Source: Opitutaceae bacterium
GTDB lineage: Bacteria > Verrucomicrobiota > Verrucomicrobiia > Opitutales > Opitutaceae
NCBI GenBank assembly: GCA_016763045.1
Contig: JAESUN010000273.1
Span: forward strand, 1-7,589
Direction: 5' to 3'
Length of the DNA: 7,589 bases
Part shown: piece by piece, positions 1 to 6,034 of the stretch
Layout of the letters: each line of letters starts with the position of its first letter
Numbering within the stretch: position 1 is the stretch's first letter
The notes under the pieces: model-generated
The model's database searches: none
What the model was told of the DNA's origin: nothing
What the model saw: the letters and a program-made list of their open reading frames with translations, nothing else
Made by a program: the position numbers and the translations under genes

Positions 1-777
1 TATTCGAACGATATCAAAAAACTTTCCGATGGAATCCTGCATGATCCCGTCCTGATTGAAGTCGCACGTCGTAACGCCACAGTGGATAAAATATCCCAGG
101 TGGTACATCCTGTGTCAAAAGCGGGAAAACGCGCCCTGCTCTCTCAACTCATCACGGATGGTGACTGGAGCCAGGTGCTCGTCTTCACCCGCACCAAACA
201 TGGGGCAAACCGACTCGCCAAACAATTGATAACGGATGGCATCACCGCCAGCGCTATCCATGGCAACAAGAGCCAGGGTGCTCGGACCAGAGCTCTCGAA
301 GAATTCAAAAATGGAAAGATCCGCGTCCTCGTGGCCACAGAAGTGGCTTCCCGCGGTCTGGACATCAATCGCTTACCACATGTGGTTAATTTCGAACTAC
401 CAAACGTTCCTGAAGACTACGTGCACCGTATCGGTCGGACAGGTCGTGCAGGAGAAAAAGGGGCTGCCCATTCTCTCGTCAGCGCGGATGAACATGATCT
501 CCTGAAAGACATCGAGCGGCTCCTTAAAAAATCTATCCCCGTCGAACAGATCGAAGGCTTCCAAGTGAACGAAGCAGATGCCAAAGATAAGATCCTGAAA
601 TTCGGTGGCGGTGGTGGAAATAACAATCGTCGCGGTGGAGGCGGAGGAAACAACTTCCGTTCATCACGCGGTGGTGGTGGCAATAGATCCTACGGCTCAT
701 CACGTGGTGGTGGCGGAGGAGGCGGACGAGGGAACTCATTCCGTGGTCGCTCCAGCCAACGCGGCTCAAGTCGCTAA
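1..777 (+). CDS. rhlE: DEAD-box ATP-dependent RNA helicase, RhlE type (C-terminal part, cut by left edge)
   Basis: ATP-dependent RNA helicase that remodels structured RNA and ribonucleoproteins in the cytoplasm; RhlE proteins are linked to ribosome maturation and RNA decay. The reading frame is open from base 1, giving 258 visible residues. The GTG at 82 is only the first start-like codon and should not be taken as the start, because the sequence before it (ending [15 protein letters not shown]) already matches the end of RecA domain 1. RecA domain 2 shows motif IV ([15 protein letters not shown], bases about 178-222), motif V ([12 protein letters not shown], about 331-366) and motif VI ([10 protein letters not shown], about 424-453). 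The phrases [15 protein letters not shown] and [19 protein letters not shown] are typical of RhlE. From about base 604 to the stop lies a low-complexity Gly/Arg/Ser/Asn tail with RGG repeats, a common RNA-binding extension. Motifs Q, I, II (DEAD) and III lie outside the window. A weak hairpin follows at 806-834. The family assignment is secure. Confidence 0.95.
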   Translation, partial: YSNDIKKLSDGILHDPVLIEVARRNATVDKISQVVHPVSKAGKRALLSQLITDGDWSQVLVFTRTKHGANRLAKQLITDGITASAIHGNKSQGARTRALEEFKNGKIRVLVATEVASRGLDINRLPHVVNFELPNVPEDYVHRIGRTGRAGEKGAAHSLVSADEHDLLKDIERLLKKSIPVEQIEGFQVNEADAKDKILKFGGGGGNNNRRGGGGGNNFRSSRGGGGNRSYGSSRGGGGGGGRGNSFRGRSSQRGSSR

Positions 778-805
778 GAGCGCCTCTCTAGTATAAAACA
801 CCAAG

Positions 806-834
806 CTCAAGGTTCTATATAAAAGAGCCTTGGG
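806..834 (+). terminator. Stem-loop downstream of the helicase, possible weak terminator
   Basis: CTCAAGGTTCT (806-816) pairs with AGAGCCTTGGG (824-834) across a 7-base A/T loop, giving 11 pairs that include two G-T wobbles. It lies 28 bases after the helicase stop. No T-run follows (the next bases are TCTAAAGAGC), so factor-independent termination would be inefficient; it may be an mRNA 3'-end stabiliser instead. The rest of the 778-948 gap before the sulfatase shows no convincing promoter: TTGATA at 848-853 has no well-spaced -10 partner. Confidence 0.4.
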
Positions 835-948
835 TCTAAAGAGCTGTTTGATAACACTGTTCGACACTTAGATCACAGATAGATTTCTGTTTGCCCCGGA
901 GTCAGGGATAGACCAGCATGCCACTCGTCTTTCGACTGATTCTCTATT

Positions 949-2499
949 ATGGCAAGCGAACCTGGGCAGACAAAACCGAATATCCTGGTCATCATGTGTG
1001 ACCAGATGACGGCCTCCTTAACCGGTGTCTACGGTCACTCGGTCGTCAAAACGCCACACTTGAACAAATTGGCAGAGAGCGGGATTCGTTTTGACGCCGC
1101 TTACACCAGTTGTCCTGTCTGCGCACCGGCCCGAGCCTCCATGATGAGCGGGCAGTATGTATCCAGAATAGGTACTTATGATAACGGGACCCTGTTCTCA
1201 ACAGATATCCAGACCTTTGCCCACAGTCTGGGCCTCGCAGGTTACGAAACCATCCTCTCGGGAAAGATGCATTTTATCGGCCCGGATCAACTCCATGGGT
1301 TTGAACGCCGACTCACGACCGATATCTACCCTTCCAACTGTAGTTGGGTTGCCGACTGGGAGCGTGACCAAGCTCACGGCATTCAAAACCAGAAGGGTTA
1401 TCTCGCCGAGGAAGCCAATCCCACTCCAGCCAATACCCAGCTTTGCTACGACGAAATGGTCCAGGCCAGGTCTCTGGATTTTCTACGGGATCGCTATACG
1501 GAGATAAGGGAAAAGGGAGCAAAGAGAAAACCTTTCTGCCTGGTAACGTCCTTCACGCATCCGCACACACCTTTTGAGATTCCCCAGGAATACTATGACC
1601 GCTACGAAGGCGAGGAAATAGACCTGCCCATCACCTCTGCACAGGCCGCCTCCGCAGAGATCGAAATGGACAAATGGCTACGGGACTACGAAGGCATTTC
1701 ACCAGAGGTGGAAAAGGATACCGAACAGATAAAAAAGATGCGGCGTGTCTACTACGCCATGATCAGCTATATAGACGACAAGGTGGGAGAACTCCTCAAA
1801 ATGATCGATCAACTCGGCTTACGAGACAATACCGCGATCCTCTTTACCTCCGATCATGGAGAAATGGCCGGAGAACGTGGCTATGTCGAAAAACGCCTCT
1901 TTTATGAATCCAGTGCACGGATACCTCTCATCGCAAGTTTCCCCAAAAAATGGCAACAGAAGGTAATTGTGACAGATCCCGTTAACTTAATGGACCTATG
2001 CCCCACTCTGATCGAGATCGCTCAGGGAGAACCCATCGGAAAACTCGACGGGACAAGCCTCGTCCCCTACTTCACCGATCCGGAATACGGGGAAAGAGAT
2101 CGTTCTGTAATGAGTGAATACCACTGCGAAGGTTCACTCGCCCCCACATTCATGATTCGCAAAGGGCAATACAAGTATGTGATGGTCCACCAAGGAGGCA
2201 GCCAATTGTTTGACCTGAAAGCCGACCCCAACGAACTCAACAATTTGAGAGGGAACCCCAAATTCTCCGACATAGAGACATCCCTGCGTCAACGGATCCT
2301 CGATACCTCCGATCCCGATGCTATCAAGGTCGCCGTGCTCCAGTCGCAGAAGAGATGCAAGCTCATCTGGGATGAAATGAAGAGCTCTCCAGAAATCCAC
2401 TGGGATTATACACCCGTAGAGGATTCTTCGAAAAAATATGTAAGAGACACAGTCGAGAGCCTCAGGCCCTCCAAGGGTAAACCATCCTCCCTTGACTGA
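949..2499 (+). CDS. betC: Type I (formylglycine) sulfatase, choline-sulfatase-like
   Basis: Hydrolyses a sulfate ester, most likely choline-O-sulfate to choline and sulfate, which supplies sulfur, carbon/nitrogen or a glycine-betaine precursor. The 516 residues match the roughly 510 of known BetC proteins. The alkaline-phosphatase fold opens with PNILVIMCDQ (10-19, metal ligand D18). The CxPxR sulfatase signature CAPAR at 58-62 makes C58 the cysteine converted to formylglycine. K106 and H108 lie in SGKMHFIGPDQLHGF (104-118), which with RLTTDIYPS is a hallmark of choline sulfatases. SDHG at 301-304 supplies the second metal-site Asp/His. The tail (about 463-499: AVLQSQKR, IHWDYTPV, KKYVRD) matches the choline-sulfatase C-terminal domain. 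There is no signal peptide, as in BetC, so the enzyme should be cytoplasmic. The ATG at 949 lies just before the first conserved strand; no Shine-Dalgarno site is visible. A different quaternary-amine sulfate ester remains possible, since parts of the family's middle region are not recognisable here. Sulfatase is near certain; choline specificity is inferred. Confidence 0.9.
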   Translation: MASEPGQTKPNILVIMCDQMTASLTGVYGHSVVKTPHLNKLAESGIRFDAAYTSCPVCAPARASMMSGQYVSRIGTYDNGTLFSTDIQTFAHSLGLAGYETILSGKMHFIGPDQLHGFERRLTTDIYPSNCSWVADWERDQAHGIQNQKGYLAEEANPTPANTQLCYDEMVQARSLDFLRDRYTEIREKGAKRKPFCLVTSFTHPHTPFEIPQEYYDRYEGEEIDLPITSAQAASAEIEMDKWLRDYEGISPEVEKDTEQIKKMRRVYYAMISYIDDKVGELLKMIDQLGLRDNTAILFTSDHGEMAGERGYVEKRLFYESSARIPLIASFPKKWQQKVIVTDPVNLMDLCPTLIEIAQGEPIGKLDGTSLVPYFTDPEYGERDRSVMSEYHCEGSLAPTFMIRKGQYKYVMVHQGGSQLFDLKADPNELNNLRGNPKFSDIETSLRQRILDTSDPDAIKVAVLQSQKRCKLIWDEMKSSPEIHWDYTPVEDSSKKYVRDTVESLRPSKGKPSSLD

Positions 2500-2608
2500 A
2501 GTTTCTGCCCATCATTTTTCAGCTTCTCACCAAATGCACGTTAACCACCCCAGTCTATGACATGAGTCCACACGCGGGGAAGCCACCTCTATTTTCCTGA
2601 CAAAACTC

Positions 2609-3040
2609 ATGGAACCGGAAGTCATACAGCATGGATCGGAGAAATATGCGCAGGCATGTGAACTACGCGAAATCATCCTGCGAAAACCTCTAAAACTCCG
2701 CCTCCTCGACGAGGATCTTCGATCAGAATCTGAATACCACCATTATGGTATTTGGGATGGAGAGATGATAGCCGCCTGTCTCGTGGCCGTTCCTCATACA
2801 GACGCCCTGGTTCAAATCAGACAGATGGCCGTGGCAGAATGTCACCAATCAAAAGGAATCGGCAAAAACCTGATACAGTTCGCCGAACAGGAATTACGGA
2901 CAAAAGGATTCACCCAGGTATTTCTGCACGCTCGCAAAGAGGCAGTCCTTTTCTATCGAAAACTAGGCTACCAATCGGCTGGGAGTGAATTCATAGAGAT
3001 CTCCATTCCACATCTGAAAATGGAAAAGAATCTGCCGTAA
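2609..3040 (+). CDS. GNAT-family N-acetyltransferase, 143 residues
   Basis: Transfers an acyl group from acetyl-CoA to an amine; the substrate cannot be told from sequence. It is a complete single-domain GNAT protein. Strand beta-4 with motif A reads IRQMAVAECHQSKGIGKNLI (70-89) and contains the Q-x-x-G-x-G pyrophosphate-binding loop at Q80, G83 and G85. Motif B follows as VFLHARKEAVLFYRKLGY (104-121), whose FYRKLGY is the usual helix-4 region with Y116. The end (EFIEISIPHLKMEKNL) is typical of small GNATs whose closing strand carries an IPH-x-x-M-x-K pattern. The ATG at 2609 gives a normal length. No clear ribosome-binding site precedes it, as for the sulfatase 109 bases upstream. No terminator is visible in that gap (2500-2608), so co-transcription with the sulfatase is possible but unproven. 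Family confidence is high; function is unknown. Confidence 0.9.
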   Translation: MEPEVIQHGSEKYAQACELREIILRKPLKLRLLDEDLRSESEYHHYGIWDGEMIAACLVAVPHTDALVQIRQMAVAECHQSKGIGKNLIQFAEQELRTKGFTQVFLHARKEAVLFYRKLGYQSAGSEFIEISIPHLKMEKNLP

Positions 3041-3176
3041 AGCGCTCACACAGGTCAAAACCTGACCATAAAAAGAAAAAAAAGCAAAAATTCAGTCCTT
3101 CTCTTGACCTTTTATCCAGGTCTGTTAATGCTTAGAATAGCGTAAATTCTCAGCGCTCAGGTGAAAACGGCACCTG
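3041..3176. repeat. Clustered short direct and inverted repeats in the intergenic gap
   Basis: AGCGCTCA occurs at 3041-3048 and again at 3152-3159, each time leading into a small hairpin: CAGGT-CAAA-ACCTG (3051-3064) in the first case and CAGGTG-7nt-CACCTG (3158-3176) in the second. Between them AGGTCAA (3052-3058) recurs inverted as TTGACCT (3104-3110), and GACCT/AGGTC (3106-3110, 3118-3122) form a further inverted pair with 7 bases between. The density of AGGTC-type half-sites could reflect a protein-binding region or a decayed duplication. There is no coding potential here. Confidence 0.4.
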
Positions 3177-3202
3177 TGTCTGAAATCACTTCTGAGAGTT
3201 TA
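3143..3202 (+). promoter_or_regulatory. Structured leader: 11-bp long-range stem enclosing a hairpin
   Basis: TAAATTCTCAG (3143-3153) pairs with CTGAGAGTTTA (3192-3202) over 11 positions with one G-T wobble. Inside it sits a perfect 6-bp hairpin CAGGTG/CACCTG (3158-3163, 3171-3176) with a 7-base loop. The element ends 24 bases before the GTG start of the unidentified 155-residue protein, where it could control translation or termination. No T-run follows the outer stem. It does not match a riboswitch class I can name. An imperfect TAGAAT (3133-3138), the only -10-like box nearby, has no good -35 box at 17 bases. Existence of the pairing is certain; a function is inferred. Confidence 0.4.
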
Positions 3203-3226
3203 TAGCTATGCTACCCGACCCCAGGC

Positions 3227-3694
3227 GTGAACACACAAGAGCTTCCGACAACGCAACGATGGTTTGCCATCGAATGTAATAATGTTGCGTGGGATCTAGC
3301 CTCCCAAACCAAACGATCAACAGACGAAGATCTTCAGATGTTCGATGCCGCTCATGCCTCGGCCTACCATTGGTCGGAAGTCGGAGAAGCCATCAACCAT
3401 GCCCGCGCTGATATGCTACTCGCACACGTACACTCACTTTTAGGTGAAGGTAGTAACGCCCTTTTCTACGGGAAACGGGCCTTGGAATTTTGTCAGAACA
3501 ATCAATGCGATGACATGGATCTACCCTTTGCTCTTTCAGAAGTCGCTTTTGCTCATTTTGTGATGAAACATCCATCTGAGCACCTCAACTACTACGAAGA
3601 AGCGGTTGAATCAGGAAAAAAGATCGAGGATCAGATCGATCACCAGATATTCCTCAGCGAATTTACCCGTATCCCCATTCCTGCGCCCATCTAG
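3227..3694 (+). CDS. Uncharacterised helical, TPR-like protein, 155 residues
   Basis: Function unknown. The protein is predicted cytoplasmic, with no signal peptide or membrane segment. The conserved-looking N-terminal half contains RWFAIECNNVAWDLASQ (11-27), MFDAAHASAYHW (38-49) and the helix INHARADMLLAHVHSLLGEG (56-75). The spacing of small residues in the helices (A-x-x-L-A-x-x-x-x-x-L-G, then ALFYGKRALEFC at 77-88 and ALSEVAFAHF at 102-111) resembles two or three degenerate tetratricopeptide repeats, which would suggest protein-protein contacts. I have a general memory of similar roughly 150-residue hypothetical proteins with a W-F-x-x-E-C-N-N N-terminus in planctomycetes and related bacteria, but cannot confirm this. 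The start is taken as GTG at 3227: an in-frame TAG at 3203-3205 closes the frame and no ATG lies between. An ATG at 3208 is in another frame and yields only 23 codons. The gene is preceded by the structured leader and followed by a hairpin at 3720-3752. Confidence 0.75.
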   Translation: MNTQELPTTQRWFAIECNNVAWDLASQTKRSTDEDLQMFDAAHASAYHWSEVGEAINHARADMLLAHVHSLLGEGSNALFYGKRALEFCQNNQCDDMDLPFALSEVAFAHFVMKHPSEHLNYYEEAVESGKKIEDQIDHQIFLSEFTRIPIPAPI

Positions 3695-3719
3695 GATTTC
3701 GAAGTTCCTCTACTGATCC

Positions 3720-3752
3720 GTTCTGGAACAGCCTTGTCGAAAGGCCCAGAAC
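3720..3752 (+). terminator. Two-part stem-loop between the TPR-like gene and the first reductase
   Basis: GTTCTGG (3720-3726) pairs perfectly with CCAGAAC (3746-3752). Nested inside, GCCTT (3731-3735) pairs with AAGGC (3741-3745) around a 5-base loop, leaving only a 4-base bulge on one side. The element sits 25 bases after the TPR-like stop codon and is followed by a broken T-rich stretch (TGCTTTCTATTT), so it could be a moderate terminator or a stabilising structure in the leader of the downstream reductase. Confidence 0.4.
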
Positions 3753-3794
3753 TGAATGCTTTCTATTTACAAAACGAAGAGAGATATTGATTAT

Positions 3795-4802
3795 ATGAAA
3801 TACCGTTCATTGGGTCGAACCGGCGTAAAAGTCAGTCCCTTCTGCTTGGGATCAATGATGTTTGGCGGAAGAACCGAACCCAAGGACAGCTACGCCATCA
3901 TTGATCAATTCATCGATCGAGGCCTCAACTTCATCGATACGGCAAATGTATATAGCCTGGGACGCAGTGAAGAAGTTGTCGGCGAAGCCCTAAAGCGAAA
4001 CGGAAAGCGGGAGCAGATCGTCCTAGCCACTAAAGTTTTTGGTAAAATGGGTGACGCGCCCAACATGCAAGGCAGTTCTCGCCGCCACATCATCCAGCAA
4101 TGTGAAGCCAGTCTCAAACGACTACAGACCGACCATATCGATCTCTATCAGATACATCGTCCCACCTCTGAAATACCGATCGATGAAACCCTTCGAGCTC
4201 TCGATGATTTAATTCGATCGGGTAAAGTCCTCTATATCGGAAGCAGCACTTTCTCTGCCTGGCAGGTTATCGAATCTCTATGGGTGGCCAAGGAACTGGG
4301 ACTCAATCGCTTCATCTGCGAGCAACCGCCCTACAACATTCTGGATAGACGAATCGAAAACGAACTCCTGCCCATGGCCCGAACCTATGGAACAGCCATC
4401 ATCCCATGGAGTCCTCTGGCAGCAGGCATCCTATCCGGAAAATACAAACGAGGTGTAAAACCACCCGCGCAATCACGGTTAGCAAACTCTCCCCCAAACT
4501 CCAATCAACAAAAGCGACTCAATGATCATGTCTTTGATGCGCTCGAAGGGCTCGAAAAAATCGCAGACGCAAAGGGCTGCACACTCTCCCAGTTTTCACT
4601 GGCCTGGTGTCTGCACCAACCTGGCGTCACCAGCCCGATCCTCGGCCCCCGAACGATGGAACAATTCAAAGATAATCTCGAAGCTCTCGAAGTGAAAATC
4701 ACTGAAGAGGACTGCCAGAAGGTCGATCAATTGGTAAAACCCGGGACAGCACTCTCCTCTTTTTACGCAGCTGACTTCGGGCCTCACCAGTTCCACTGGT
4801 AA
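3795..4802 (+). CDS. Aldo/keto reductase, first tandem copy
   Basis: NAD(P)H-dependent cytoplasmic oxidoreductase that interconverts aldehydes or ketones and alcohols; substrate unknown. The 335 residues cover one complete (alpha/beta)8 AKR barrel. The catalytic tetrad is D48 and Y53 (in DTANVY), K80 (LATK) and H121 (QIHRP). Cofactor-binding segments are IPWSPLAAGILSGKY (203-217) and the GPRTMEQFKDNL loop (284-295), whose R286 and N294 normally contact the nicotinamide nucleotide phosphate and adenine ends. The start is placed at the ATG at 3795, not the in-frame ATG at 3756. It then aligns without gaps to the second copy, whose start is fixed by an in-frame stop two codons upstream, and the extra 13 residues (MLSIYKTKRDIDY) belong to no AKR fold element. 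A purine-rich GAAGAGAG (3776-3783) may be a weak ribosome site. A terminator-like hairpin follows directly, suggesting the copies are expressed separately. Sequence style (LGRTGVKVSP; EQPPY) is that of the YajO/Tas-like AKRs used on sugars or xenobiotic carbonyls. Confidence 0.93.
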   Translation: MKYRSLGRTGVKVSPFCLGSMMFGGRTEPKDSYAIIDQFIDRGLNFIDTANVYSLGRSEEVVGEALKRNGKREQIVLATKVFGKMGDAPNMQGSSRRHIIQQCEASLKRLQTDHIDLYQIHRPTSEIPIDETLRALDDLIRSGKVLYIGSSTFSAWQVIESLWVAKELGLNRFICEQPPYNILDRRIENELLPMARTYGTAIIPWSPLAAGILSGKYKRGVKPPAQSRLANSPPNSNQQKRLNDHVFDALEGLEKIADAKGCTLSQFSLAWCLHQPGVTSPILGPRTMEQFKDNLEALEVKITEEDCQKVDQLVKPGTALSSFYAADFGPHQFHW

Positions 4803-4803
4803 T

Positions 4804-4843
4804 GGAGACGGCGATACACCTGTTACCTCAATCGCCTCTTTTT
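4804..4843 (+). terminator. Intrinsic terminator after the first reductase
   Basis: GGCGAT (4810-4815) pairs with ATCGCC (4831-4836). The stem continues past one bulged C with AGA (4806-4808) pairing to TCT (4837-4839), and it runs into TCTTTTT (4837-4843). The loop is 15 bases. It begins within a few bases of the stop codon, so transcription of the second reductase probably needs its own promoter within 4844-4962, where I could not pick out a convincing one. Confidence 0.6.
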
Positions 4844-4962
4844 CGTTTCAGACAACTCCTCGAACCTCAGGGATTCGGCATTGCCTCTTTCAGGAACAAA
4901 GACTTCGATCACTGGCATCTTCAGTTGGATGATCCAAATCACATAAAAGAAAGCACTGATAT

Positions 4963-5970
4963 ATGAAATACCGTTCACTTGGTCGCACCGGCGTAAAAGT
5001 CAGCCCACTCTGCTTAGGCACTATGATGTTTGGAGGAAGAACCGAGCCAGAGGATAGTTACGCCATCATTGATCAATCCATCGAGAGAGGCCTGAACTTC
5101 ATTGATACAGCCAATATGTATAGCCGAGGACGAAGCGAAGAAGTCGTAGGCGAAGCCCTGAAACGCAATGGAAAACGGGAGCAGATCGTCCTCGCCACCA
5201 AGGTATTCAATAAAATGGGCGATGATCCCAACATGCAGGGCAGCTCCCGTCGTCACATCATTCAACAATGTGAAGCCAGTCTCAAACGACTACAGACCGA
5301 CCATATCGATCTCTACCAAATACATCGTCCCACCTCTGAAGTGCCGATCGATGAGACTCTCCGCGCTTTCGATGACTTGATTCGCTCAGGGAAAGTCCGG
5401 TATATAGGAACCAGTACCTTCTCGGCCTGGCAAGTTATCGAATCTCTATGGGTCTCAAAAGAGCTGGGACTCAATCGCTTCGTCTGCGAACAGCCGCCTT
5501 ATAGCATTCTGGACCGGCGCATTGAAAGCGAACTCCTGCCCATGGCTCAGACCTACGGAACCGCCATCATCCCATGGAGTCCTTTGGCTTCGGGATTACT
5601 CACCGGTAAATATAAACGGAACTCACCTCCTCCTCAGAACTCACGCTTTGCGAACCATGAAAAAATCCCTTTCCAACACGAACAATACAATGATCAGGTC
5701 TTTGATGTTCTGGACGGGCTTGAAAAAATCGCAGACGCAAAAGGCTGCACACTCTCCCAGTTTTCGCTGGCCTGGTGCATGCACCAATCTGGCATCACTA
5801 GCCCCATTATAGGGCCTCGCACCATGGAACAACTCGAAGACAATCTTAAAGCCCTCGAAGTGGAAATAACCGAGGAGGATTGCAACATCGTCGACGAGCT
5901 GGTAAAACCCGGTACTTTCGTGGCACCCTTTTATATGGCCGATTTTGGGCCGCATCAGTTCCACTGGTAA
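4963..5970 (+). CDS. Aldo/keto reductase, second tandem copy
   Basis: A paralogue of the preceding gene and a complete 335-residue AKR barrel with the same tetrad: D48, Y53 (DTANMY), K80 and H121. Cofactor segments are IPWSPLASGLLTGKY (203-217) and GPRTMEQLEDNL (284-295). The start is fixed by sequence: a TGA at 4957-4959 is in frame two codons before the ATG at 4963. Compared with copy one, the changes concentrate at residues 221-250 and 289-324. In AKRs these are the variable loop after barrel strand 7 and the C-terminal loop that closes over the substrate, so the two enzymes may differ in substrate range while keeping the same chemistry and cofactor. Both end with the same ADFGPHQFHW. A strong hairpin terminator follows. 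Substrate is unknown; the reductase assignment is secure. Confidence 0.94.
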   Translation: MKYRSLGRTGVKVSPLCLGTMMFGGRTEPEDSYAIIDQSIERGLNFIDTANMYSRGRSEEVVGEALKRNGKREQIVLATKVFNKMGDDPNMQGSSRRHIIQQCEASLKRLQTDHIDLYQIHRPTSEVPIDETLRAFDDLIRSGKVRYIGTSTFSAWQVIESLWVSKELGLNRFVCEQPPYSILDRRIESELLPMAQTYGTAIIPWSPLASGLLTGKYKRNSPPPQNSRFANHEKIPFQHEQYNDQVFDVLDGLEKIADAKGCTLSQFSLAWCMHQSGITSPIIGPRTMEQLEDNLKALEVEITEEDCNIVDELVKPGTFVAPFYMADFGPHQFHW

Positions 5971-5973
5971 CAT

Positions 5974-6017
5974 AAAAAAACGGTGACCACAGAAAAGTGA
6001 TCACCGGCATTTCTTTT
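5974..6017. terminator. Bidirectional intrinsic terminator between convergent genes
   Basis: CGGTGACCAC (5981-5990) pairs with GTGATCACCG (5997-6006), with one C-A mismatch and a 6-base A/G loop. Seven A residues precede it (5974-5980) and a T-rich tract follows (TTTCTTTT, 6010-6017). Reading rightward it can end the second reductase transcript. Reading leftward the A-run becomes seven T's, making it an even better terminator for the EF-hand gene. Confidence 0.78.
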
Positions 6018-6034
6018 AATAAACAGTTAGCGGC

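Larger units (their letters stand above)
3795..5970 (+). repeat. Tandem gene duplication of the aldo/keto reductase (two 1008-bp units)
   Basis: Units 3795-4802 and 4963-5970 have exactly the same length, with no gaps in the protein alignment. By hand count 56 of 335 residues differ (about 83% identity). Differences are uneven: residues 83-126 show three changes, while residues 221-250 show 17. At DNA level a 50-base tract is identical (4098-4147 and 5266-5315), whereas nearby third positions differ often. The 160-base spacer is not part of the repeat except for roughly 20 bases around the second start (TGATATATGAAATACCGTTC, against TGATTATATGAAATACCG in copy one). Confidence 0.95.

Noticed and set aside
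82..84. GTG at 82 as the helicase start
   Set aside because: The frame is open to base 1 and the upstream residues fit the RhlE domain-1/domain-2 junction; the gene is cut by the window edge.
604..760. Glycine-codon repeats in the helicase tail as a microsatellite or CRISPR-like repeat
   Set aside because: Units are irregular, have mixed codons and stay in frame with the RGG tail; there are no spacers.
3104..3138. Sigma-70 promoter from TTGACC (3104-3109) and TAGAAT (3133-3138)
   Set aside because: The spacer is 23 bases, far from 17, and neither box has a better-placed partner.
3143..3226. Resemblance of CTGAGA...ACCC (3192-3217) to the TPP riboswitch core
   Set aside because: The GGGGTGC-type segment before CTGAGA and the GAACCTGATCTGG segment after ACCC are absent, so only two short strings match by chance.
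3208..3279. 23-codon ORF (ATG at 3208) overlapping the TPR-like gene start
   Set aside because: It could be a leader peptide, but it has no ribosome site, no biased codon run and lies in another frame; nothing supports translation.
3756..3794. N-terminal extension MLSIYKTKRDIDY on the first reductase
   Set aside because: It is not part of the AKR fold, is absent from the second copy where a stop closes the frame, and lies directly against a hairpin.
5641..5973. 110-codon open frame antisense to the second reductase
   Set aside because: It is a shadow of the reductase codon pattern with no recognisable domain; the corresponding antisense frame in copy one is much shorter.
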